A program made the translations under genes and the position numbers. 64,000 nucleotides of DNA from Aurantiacibacter suaedae (lineage in GTDB: Bacteria; Pseudomonadota; Alphaproteobacteria; Sphingomonadales; Sphingomonadaceae). The notes below the pieces were generated by a model. That model did not search any database and was not told where the DNA came from. It saw only the letters and a list, made by a program, of their open reading frames with translations. Below are positions 57,225-64,000 of the stretch, one piece after another. The DNA lies in contig NZ_SKCG01000001.1 in the NCBI RefSeq assembly GCF_005434915.1, positions 186,001-250,000 of the forward strand. Reading direction: 5' to 3'. Numbering within the stretch: the stretch's first letter is position 1; each line of letters starts with the position of its first letter.

Positions 57225-57892
57225 CCGTATTTCTCCATGAACAGCCTTGCGGCTTCGGTCTGCGCGTCTTGCTTGCCGCTGGCAGTGGCCTCGACCGCGC
57301 CGACCTTGTGTACGCTCACGCGCACTGTGAACTTGCGGGCGTGGTCAGGCCCCTCGATGTTGACCACTTCGTATTCGGGCGGCTTGCGCTGGTTGCCTGC
57401 GGCCCATTCCTGCAACGCGCTTTTGGGATGTTTCGAGCGACCCGCGGCGCCGTCCATCGCCTCTGACCAGATCGTGCGGATCAGGTCGCGGGTGGGCGCA
57501 AAGCCGACTTCGAGGAAATTCGCGCCCAGCAGCGCCTCCATGATGTCGCCTAACACGTTGTCGCTGTCGGCAGCGCCATCGTCGCGTGCCTGCTTGCCGA
57601 GGCGGATGTGAGCGGGCGCTCCGATGGCGCGGGCGCGGGCGGCGCACTGGTTGCGCGAGACGAGCGCGTTGAGCCGCTGGGCGAGCTTGCCCTCGGCGCT
57701 CTGGTCGCGTTCGTAAAGCCACTCGGCCACGGTCAGGCCGAGCACACGGTCGCCCAGAAATTCGAGCCGCTCGTAGTTTCCTGCCTCGCCGGTGCTGCCG
57801 TGGGTGAGCGCATCGCGCCACAGGCCAGCCCGGTTGAGGGTGAAGCCTACGCCGGTCAGCCATTTTCGGGTGTCGGATGAAAGCTCGCTCAT
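57221..57892 (-). CDS. rnc: Ribonuclease III
   Basis: 223 residues. The RNase III signature is NYERLEFLGDRVLGL with the metal-binding Glu and Asp; the second acidic set is in VLGDIMEALLGANFLEVG. A C-terminal dsRNA-binding domain follows (PKSALQEWAAGNQRKPPEYE; SGKQDAQTEAARLFMEKYG). It cleaves rRNA precursors and other double-stranded RNA. The start at 57892 overlaps the lepB stop by four bases; the frame open to 57952 is not needed. Confidence 0.95.
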   Translation of the reverse strand: MSELSSDTRKWLTGVGFTLNRAGLWRDALTHGSTGEAGNYERLEFLGDRVLGLTVAEWLYERDQSAEGKLAQRLNALVSRNQCAARARAIGAPAHIRLGKQARDDGAADSDNVLGDIMEALLGANFLEVGFAPTRDLIRTIWSEAMDGAAGRSKHPKSALQEWAAGNQRKPPEYEVVNIEGPDHARKFTVRVSVHKVGAVEATASGKQDAQTEAARLFMEKYG

Positions 57893-58746
57893 ATCGACTT
57901 TCCGATCCTGCTCCACCGCGCGGCGGTGAACCATGTCCACGGCTTGAGCCATTCGGCGCTGCCATCGGTGGAGAAATACATGAAGCTCGCGCGGCCGACG
58001 AGGTTTTCGACCGGAACCATGCCGACCCAGCCGTTCGCCACCGCAGGCTTGCGCGAATCCTGCGAGTTGTCGCGGTTGTCGCCCATCATCAGCAGGTGGC
58101 CTTGGGGAACGGTGATCGGCGGCGTGTTGTCGACCTCGACCGTGGTGAGATCGAGCACGTTGTAGCTCACCCCGTTGGGCAGCGTCTCGCGGAACTGCGG
58201 GAACGAGCAGGCGAAGCTGCCGTCAGCCTGCCGCACTGTGAAACGGGCACGACCGGGCCCGCAACCGCGCGCTGCCGTGGTCGGCAGCACGAAGTTCGCG
58301 ACTGGCTCCTTGGGAACAGCCGCGCCGTTGATGTAGAGCACGCCGTCCATCATCTGGATCGTGTCGCCAGGCAGGCCGATCACGCGCTTGATATAGTCGC
58401 TCTTGTCGATCGGGTGCTTGAAGATCGCCACGTCGCCGCGTTCGGGCAGGGTGGAGAACAGCCGCCCGTCGCCGACATCAAGATCGAACGGCAGCGAGTG
58501 GCGCGAGTAGCCGTAGGGCCATTTGGCCGCGAACAGATAGTCCCCGACCAACAGGCGCGGCATCATCGATTCGGATGGAATGTTGAAGCTCGTAAACACC
58601 AGCGTGCGGAACAGCAGCACGATCAGCACCAGCTTTACAAGGAACCAGGCGAAGCTCTTCGCATCCTCCGGTTTCTTCTCAGGTCTGGCCGCTGCGCCGG
58701 TGGAATCGGGCTCGCGCAGTTCGCGGATATGGTCGGTGTCGCTCAT
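57889..58746 (-). CDS. lepB: Signal peptidase I
   Basis: 285 residues. A TM helix (FAWFLVKLVLIVLLFRTLVF, about 32-52) anchors the enzyme. The catalytic Ser is in NIPSESMMPRLLVGDYLFA, the Lys in YIKRVIGLPGDTIQM, and MGDNRDNSQDSR is box E. It cuts signal peptides in the periplasm. First gene of the operon with rnc and era, overlapping rnc by four bases. Confidence 0.96.
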   Translation of the reverse strand: MSDTDHIRELREPDSTGAAARPEKKPEDAKSFAWFLVKLVLIVLLFRTLVFTSFNIPSESMMPRLLVGDYLFAAKWPYGYSRHSLPFDLDVGDGRLFSTLPERGDVAIFKHPIDKSDYIKRVIGLPGDTIQMMDGVLYINGAAVPKEPVANFVLPTTAARGCGPGRARFTVRQADGSFACSFPQFRETLPNGVSYNVLDLTTVEVDNTPPITVPQGHLLMMGDNRDNSQDSRKPAVANGWVGMVPVENLVGRASFMYFSTDGSAEWLKPWTWFTAARWSRIGKSI

Positions 58747-58898
58747 CTTCGCGCGGTCATGTTGCCCGCGCGGCGCTCCGTCAAGCGGGGGTTCGCCTCG
58801 ATTGCCTTCGCATGTGCAACATTTTTGCGGTTTTCTTTACCCCACGATGGGCCTAGCCATACCGCCGAACAGAATTGAGGAAGGGATCCGAGATCACC

Positions 58899-60413
58899 AT
58901 GACCACCACTCGCGAGGAATGCTGGACCGCGCTGGAACAACTGCCGCAACCCACCCTGGCGGAGCTGTTCGCGGCGGATGAGGCTCGGGTCGAAAAGCTG
59001 ACCCGGCGGATAGAGCTGGACGACGGCGGCATTCGTTTCGACTGGTCGAAGACGCACCTCGACGATGCACGGATCGAAGGCTTCGAAACGCTCGCCAAGG
59101 CTTCTGACTTCGACGAGATGCGCCGGCGGCTGTTCGCGGGCGAAGTGGTTAACCCCACCGAGGAGCGCGCCGCCGAACATTCCGCACTGCGCGGTGTCGG
59201 CAAGGACGCCAGCGTCGAGGAAGCCGAAGCTCTGCGCGCACGGATGCTGATGATGGTGCAGGCGATCCACGATGGCGTGCTGGGCGAGGTGCGCCATCTG
59301 ATCCATGTCGGCATCGGCGGTTCTGCGCTCGGCCCGGCGCTGGCGGTGGATGCGCTGGCGCGCGAGGATGCGCCGGTCGATGTTCACGTCGTCGCCAACA
59401 TTGACGGGCTAGCGCTGGAAGAGGCCTTCGCCAAGTGCGATCCGGCCACTACCCTGATTGCGGTCGCCTCCAAGACCTTCACCACCATCGAGACGATGAC
59501 CAACGCCCAGAGCGCGCTGCGCTGGCTGGCCGACAACGGTGTGGACGACCCCACAGGCCGGGTGATCGCGCTCACCGCCGCGCCGGAGAAGGCAGTGGAA
59601 TGGGGCGTCGACGAAACGCGCATCCTGCCCTTCGCCACAAGTGTGGGCGGGCGCTATTCGATGTGGTCGAGCATCGGCTTTCCGATTGCGCTTGCCATCG
59701 GAGTGGAGGGCTTCGAGCAGTTCCTCGCCGGGGCCGCCGCCATGGACCGGCACTTCGAAAGCGCCGAGGGCCGGGAAAATCTTCCGCTGCGCGCCGCCTT
59801 TGCCGATCTGCACCACGCCCGCATCCTCCACGCGCAGACCCGCGCGGTGTTTGCCTATGATGAGCGGCTGCGGGTGCTGCCCGACTATCTCCAGCAGCTC
59901 GAAATGGAATCGAACGGCAAGAGCGTGACCGTGGATGGCGAGCCGGCGGGTATTACCGCGCCGATTACATGGGGCGGGGTGGGCACCGATGCGCAGCACG
60001 CCGTGTTCCAGCTTTTGCATCAAGGCACGAATCTGGTCCCGGTGGACTTCATTGCCAGTATCGAGCCGGGCGACGCGCTTGATCCTGCGCACCACCATAT
60101 CCTGCTGATGAATTGCTTTGCGCAAGGCGCGGCGCTGATGGCGGGCAAGAGCAACGAAGATCCGCATCGCAATTATCCCGGCAACCGACCCTCGGCGACG
60201 ATCCTGCTCGATGACGTGACGCCAGAGAGTTTCGGCGCGCTGATCGCCTTCCACGAACACCGCGTTTTCGCCGCCGCTGTGCTGATGGACATCAATCCGT
60301 TCGATCAGTTCGGCGTGGAGCTCGGCAAGGAGATTGCCAAGAAGATCGAGGCCGGCGGCGCAAAGTTCGATCCGAGCACCGAGGCCCTGTTGAAGGCGGC
60401 GGGCCTCGCTTAA
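58899..60413 (+). CDS. pgi: Glucose-6-phosphate isomerase
   Basis: 504 residues. Signatures: HVGIGGSALGPALAVDALA, VASKTFTTIETMTNAQSAL, GGRYSMWSSIGFPIALAIG and INPFDQFGVELGKEIAKKIE. It interconverts glucose-6-P and fructose-6-P. ATG 58899 is chosen; the open frame begins at TTG 58875, which overlaps the ribosome site GAGGAAGGG. It also supplies the glucose-6-P used by otsA. Monocistronic by spacing; divergent from lepB. Confidence 0.94.
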   Translation: MTTTREECWTALEQLPQPTLAELFAADEARVEKLTRRIELDDGGIRFDWSKTHLDDARIEGFETLAKASDFDEMRRRLFAGEVVNPTEERAAEHSALRGVGKDASVEEAEALRARMLMMVQAIHDGVLGEVRHLIHVGIGGSALGPALAVDALAREDAPVDVHVVANIDGLALEEAFAKCDPATTLIAVASKTFTTIETMTNAQSALRWLADNGVDDPTGRVIALTAAPEKAVEWGVDETRILPFATSVGGRYSMWSSIGFPIALAIGVEGFEQFLAGAAAMDRHFESAEGRENLPLRAAFADLHHARILHAQTRAVFAYDERLRVLPDYLQQLEMESNGKSVTVDGEPAGITAPITWGGVGTDAQHAVFQLLHQGTNLVPVDFIASIEPGDALDPAHHHILLMNCFAQGAALMAGKSNEDPHRNYPGNRPSATILLDDVTPESFGALIAFHEHRVFAAAVLMDINPFDQFGVELGKEIAKKIEAGGAKFDPSTEALLKAAGLA

Positions 60414-60651
60414 ATTCGCTTCGCGGAGGTGTGCAACTTTCTCACGCCTTCGCGAAACAAATTGACTTTTTGCGTTGCAGCGGCCACACGCCGCACATCG
60501 ATACGCATGGCAGCGTGAACAGGCGATAGCTCGCCCCGGCCGCGTTTCGGTTCTGATTCCAAAGCTTCCCATTTCACGCGGGCGGTTCCTTACCTCCGCG
60601 AGTGCGCGCCCCTATGGCTGCGCGCCTTCGCACTCTATGCGAGTTTTTTCT

Positions 60652-62091
60652 ATGACTACCACTTTCGACCAGCTCGGCCTGTCGCAGCCTGTTCTTCAGG
60701 CGCTCGACATGAAGGGCTATACCACGCCGACACCGATCCAGCAGGAGGCGATCCCGCCCGTGCTCGAGGGCCGCGACCTGCTCGGCATTGCGCAGACCGG
60801 CACCGGCAAGACCGCCGCCTTCATGCTCCCGAGCATCGACAACCTGCGCAAGAGCGACAACCGCGTGCCGTTCAAGTCGTGCCGGATGCTGGTGCTTGCG
60901 CCCACCCGCGAGCTGGCCGGGCAGATCGCCCAGTCGGCCGAGGACTATGGCGCGCTGGCCGGGCTCAAAGTTCACTCGATCGTCGGCGGCACTTCGGTCA
61001 ACAAGGATCGCAACAAGCTGCACAAGGGCACCGACATTCTGGTCGCGACGCCGGGCCGCTTGCTCGACCTGATCGACCAGAAGGCGTTCAACCTTTCGGG
61101 GCTTGAAATTCTGGTGCTCGACGAGGCGGACCAGATGCTTGACCTCGGCTTCATCCACGCCCTGCGCAAGATCCGCGACATTGCGCCGAAGGATCGGCAG
61201 ACGCTGTTCTTCTCGGCCACCATGCCTTCGCAGATCAAGGAACTGGTGAGCGGTTATTGCAAGAACCCGGCGCAGGTCTCGGTCACGCCCGAAAGCACCA
61301 CTGCCGAACGGATCGACCAGTATCTGCTGATGGTCCAGCAGGATGAGAAGCAGGCGCTGCTCGGGCTGATCCTCTCGGGCCGTTACGAGGTGCCGACCAA
61401 GATCGAGCGCGTACTCATTTTTACCCGCACCAAGCATGGCGCCGACCGCGTGGTGAAGAAGCTGGCGCAGGACGGCATTCGCGCCAATGCGATCCACGGC
61501 AACAAGAGCCAGCCCCAGCGCCAGCGCGCGCTTGAGGAGTTCCGCAGCGCCAAGGTGCCGGTACTGATAGCGACCGACGTTGCCGCACGCGGGATCGACA
61601 TCCCCGGCGTGAGCCACGTGATCAACTACGAGCTGCCCAACGTGCCCGAGCAATATGTCCATCGCATCGGCCGCACCGCGCGTGCGGGGCGCGATGGCGT
61701 GGCGATTGCCTTCTGTGCCGAGGACGAACGCGCTTACCTCAAGGATATTCGCAAGACGACCGACGCCGAGTTCGAGCGCCTGCCGCTGCCGGAGAATTTC
61801 CGCGCTGTGGTCGAAGGTGTCGGGCCGACCAAGCCCGCGCCCAAGCAGCAGCGCCAGCGCGTTGCGCCCAAGCCGCGCGGTGCCTCCGCCGGTGGTGGCC
61901 GGGCGCAGGGCAAGCCGGGCCAAGGCAAGCCGGGCGGTCAGAAGCGTGCGGGTGGTGGTCAGAGCCGTCCTGCCGGGCAGGGCGGTCAAGGTGGCCAAGG
62001 CGGACAGGGTCGCCCCGGTGGCGGCTCGCGTCGTCGCCGTGGTGGCGGTGGCGGTCAGGGCGGCGGCGGAGGCCAGCGCGGCCGCGGCTAA
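60652..62091 (+). CDS. DEAD-box ATP-dependent RNA helicase
   Basis: 479 residues. Q motif YTTPTPIQQEAIPPVL, Walker A AQTGTGKTAAF, Ia APTRELAGQI, II LDEADQM, III FFSATMP, then the second RecA domain with LIATDVAARGIDIPGVSHVI and HRIGRTARAGRDG. The C-terminal 100 residues are a Gly/Arg/Gln-rich disordered tail of repeated GGQG and RRRGGGGG units that binds RNA, as in RhlE-type helicases. A 238-base leader separates it from pgi and contains TTGACT as a possible -35. Confidence 0.92.
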   Translation: MTTTFDQLGLSQPVLQALDMKGYTTPTPIQQEAIPPVLEGRDLLGIAQTGTGKTAAFMLPSIDNLRKSDNRVPFKSCRMLVLAPTRELAGQIAQSAEDYGALAGLKVHSIVGGTSVNKDRNKLHKGTDILVATPGRLLDLIDQKAFNLSGLEILVLDEADQMLDLGFIHALRKIRDIAPKDRQTLFFSATMPSQIKELVSGYCKNPAQVSVTPESTTAERIDQYLLMVQQDEKQALLGLILSGRYEVPTKIERVLIFTRTKHGADRVVKKLAQDGIRANAIHGNKSQPQRQRALEEFRSAKVPVLIATDVAARGIDIPGVSHVINYELPNVPEQYVHRIGRTARAGRDGVAIAFCAEDERAYLKDIRKTTDAEFERLPLPENFRAVVEGVGPTKPAPKQQRQRVAPKPRGASAGGGRAQGKPGQGKPGGQKRAGGGQSRPAGQGGQGGQGGQGRPGGGSRRRRGGGGGQGGGGGQRGRG

Positions 62092-62166
62092 GCCGCTGCG
62101 CCTTCCAATTCTGCCATCTAGTCCTCATATGGCCTGCTCCGCGAGATAGCAGCATAGGGCCACATC

Positions 62167-63510
62167 ATGAGCGACTACGACTACGACCTTTTCGTCATCG
62201 GTGCTGGGTCCGGGGGTGTGCGCGCATCGCGCATCGCCGCCAGCCACGGCGCGAAGGTCGCGGTCGCCGAAGAGCACCGGATCGGCGGGACCTGCGTCAT
62301 CCGGGGCTGCGTGCCCAAGAAGATGCTCGTTTACGGCTCGATGTTCGCCGAAGAGCTGGGCCATGCCGACAAGTATGGCTGGACCATCGAAGGCGCGACA
62401 TTCGACTGGAACGCGCTGCGCAGCTTCGTGATGGCCGATGTCGACCGGCTCGAAGGCCTCTACGGCAACACGCTGTCGAGCCACGAAGTCGAACTGTTCC
62501 GCGAACGCGCGACGATCACCGGGCCGCACGAGGTGAAGCTGGCAAGCGGGAAGACAGTCTCCGCCGGCACGATCCTCATCGCCACCGGGGGCTGGCCCTC
62601 GGTGCCCGACTTCCCCGGCAACGATCTGTGCATCACCTCGAACGAGGTGTTCCACCTTGAGCAACAGCCGAAGTCTCTGGTGGTCCAGGGCGGCGGCTAT
62701 ATCGCGATGGAGTTCGCTTCGATCTTCAACGCGCTCGGCTCCGAAGTTTCGGTCATCAACCGTTCGAACAAGGTGCTGCGCGGCTACGATGTGCAGATCG
62801 TCGAGCGGATGCTGCACATCGCCATGGAGCGCGGGATCGACTTCCGCATGAGCTGTGAGATCGAGAAGGTGGAGCGCGATGGCGACTGTCTGCTCGTCCA
62901 CATCGGAACGGAAAATCCCATTCGCGCCGATCAGGTGCTGATCGCTACCGGACGCAAGCCCAACAGCGAGGGGCTTGGCCTAGAAAGCGTCGGGGTCGAG
63001 CTGGCCGAGAACGGCGCAATCAAGGTCGACGAATACAACCAGACAAGCTGCGAAAGCATCTATGCGGTGGGCGACGTGACCGACCGTGTACAGCTCACGC
63101 CGGTCGCGATCCGCGAAGGCCACGCCTTTGCCGACAGCCTGTTCGGCGGCAACAAGCGCACCATCGACTACGACAACATTCCCAGCGCCGTTTTCACTCA
63201 GCCGCCGCTGGCAGGCGTTGGCATGACCGAAACCGAGGCCCGCAGCCAATATGGAGGGGTGAAGGTCTACACCTCGGACTTCCGCCCGATGAAGAACCTG
63301 TTTTCAGACCATGTCGAGCGCGGCCTCTACAAGATGATCGTGGACGATACCTCGGGCAAGATCCTCGGCATCCACATGATCGGGCCGGAGTCGCCGGAAA
63401 TCCTGCAAGTCGCCGCCGTGGCGATCAAGGCGGGTCTGACGAAGCAGGCTTTCGACGACACAGTGGCGCTGCATCCCAGCATGTCGGAAGAGCTGGTGCT
63501 GCTGAAATAG
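62167..63510 (+). CDS. gor: Glutathione-disulfide reductase
   Basis: 447 residues, FAD disulfide oxidoreductase using NADPH. FAD site DLFVIGAGSGGVRASRIAA; redox-active Cys pair in GGTCVIRGCVPKKMLVYGS; second FAD motif ESIYAVGDVTDRVQLTPVA; active-site His at the C-terminus in ALHPSMSEELVLLK. The CVIRGC form of the disulfide motif is common in alphaproteobacterial and plant enzymes. It keeps glutathione reduced in the cytosol. Confidence 0.93.
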   Translation: MSDYDYDLFVIGAGSGGVRASRIAASHGAKVAVAEEHRIGGTCVIRGCVPKKMLVYGSMFAEELGHADKYGWTIEGATFDWNALRSFVMADVDRLEGLYGNTLSSHEVELFRERATITGPHEVKLASGKTVSAGTILIATGGWPSVPDFPGNDLCITSNEVFHLEQQPKSLVVQGGGYIAMEFASIFNALGSEVSVINRSNKVLRGYDVQIVERMLHIAMERGIDFRMSCEIEKVERDGDCLLVHIGTENPIRADQVLIATGRKPNSEGLGLESVGVELAENGAIKVDEYNQTSCESIYAVGDVTDRVQLTPVAIREGHAFADSLFGGNKRTIDYDNIPSAVFTQPPLAGVGMTETEARSQYGGVKVYTSDFRPMKNLFSDHVERGLYKMIVDDTSGKILGIHMIGPESPEILQVAAVAIKAGLTKQAFDDTVALHPSMSEELVLLK

Positions 63511-63547
63511 CGCGGGGCCATCTCCTGCCCTGGCGCGTTGGGCCTGT

Positions 63548-64000
63548 ATGTGGTTCGATAGCTGGAAAGACATTGCGCAGATTGGGCTTACGAGTCTTTG
63601 TATCTATGCGCTGATCATCGTGGTGCTGTTGCTGGCGGGCAAACGCTCGCTGGCGAAGCTCAATGTTTTCGACTTCGTGGTCACGATTGCGCTGGGATCG
63701 ATCTTGGCCTCCACGATGATCTTGAAGGACATTTCCCTGTCCGAAGGGTTTGCCGCAATTGCCGTGCTGGTGGTTCTGCAGTTCATCGTTTCATGGCTTT
63801 CGATGCGGGTCGGGTGGTTCAAACGGCTGATCCGCTCCGACGCGCGTCTGATCTTCCGCGATGGCCGGTTCCTTGCACAGGCCATGCGCGATGAACGGGT
63901 TACGGAGGGAGAGATACTCGCCGCGATTCGCAAGAAGGGCCACGGGCGCACTGAAGATGTTGCCGCCGTCGTGTTGGAGACGGACGGTGCCCTCAGCGTA
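63548..64000 (+). CDS. DUF421/YetF-family membrane protein, N-terminal part (cut by window edge)
   Basis: The frame is open for 151 codons to the window end. Three TM segments are visible (LTSLCIYALIIVVLLLAGKR; FVVTIALGSILASTMIL; AAIAVLVVLQFIVSWLSM), then the soluble YetF domain begins (ARLIFRDGRFLAQAMRDERV, then EGEILAAIRKKG). This domain order is that of DUF421 proteins, found in many bacteria with unknown or stress-linked roles. Start ATG 63548 lies 38 bases after gor. The C-terminus is missing only because the window ends. Confidence 0.85.
   Translation, partial: MWFDSWKDIAQIGLTSLCIYALIIVVLLLAGKRSLAKLNVFDFVVTIALGSILASTMILKDISLSEGFAAIAVLVVLQFIVSWLSMRVGWFKRLIRSDARLIFRDGRFLAQAMRDERVTEGEILAAIRKKGHGRTEDVAAVVLETDGALSV

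Noticed and set aside
60574..61998. 474-codon minus-strand frame opposite the DEAD-box helicase
   Set aside because: Antisense shadow; the helicase motifs are all on the plus strand.

Overview
The window reads as chromosomal DNA of a GC-rich alphaproteobacterium, most likely Sphingomonadales (Erythrobacteraceae/Sphingomonadaceae-like). This is inferred from a C4-pathway ALA synthase (hemA), a PutA without an N-terminal DNA-binding domain, two TonB-dependent receptors, the lepB-rnc-era and plsY-dprA-topA gene orders, a PEP-CTERM choice-of-anchor-A protein and frequent TTG starts. I found no tRNA, rRNA, CRISPR array, transposase or prophage gene.

Left part (0-19 kb): an autotransporter-like protein cut by the window edge; a decayed GntR/UTRA regulator; a secreted NTF2-like protein; a four-gene two-component cluster whose first kinase carries a -1 frameshift at a slippery site; a TonB receptor divergent from a three-subunit molybdenum aldehyde oxidoreductase (paoABC-like); a remnant of a tryptophan halogenase followed by an intact LacI regulator and an FHS-type sugar permease, which looks like the leftover of a carbohydrate-utilisation locus; and a copper-resistance unit (csoR, CsoR-type operators, copA, copB).

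Middle (19-32 kb): a tightly overlapping minus-strand operon joins both aconitase X subunits to an IlvD/Edd-family dehydratase and an AAHS-type permease, behind a large TonB receptor and a divergent LysR regulator. Its substrate cannot be read from sequence and it is the best candidate here for an undescribed catabolic pathway. Next comes a deacetylase / low-Mr phosphatase / ATP-grasp operon preceded by a 31-codon micro-ORF, then a methyltransferase.

Right part (32-64 kb): proline metabolism (putA convergent with proB); a trehalose operon otsB-GH15-otsA; a degenerate receiver protein with Glu at the phospho-acceptor position; MAPEG and dehydratase genes; a polyamine pair (deoxyhypusine synthase-like gene, then an ornithine decarboxylase-type gene behind a roughly 340-nt structured leader that fits the speF RNA motif by position); a PEP-CTERM protein; hemA; murI; plsY-dprA-topA; a 14-TM drug exporter; lepB-rnc-era; pgi; a DEAD-box helicase; gor; and a DUF421 membrane protein cut by the right edge.
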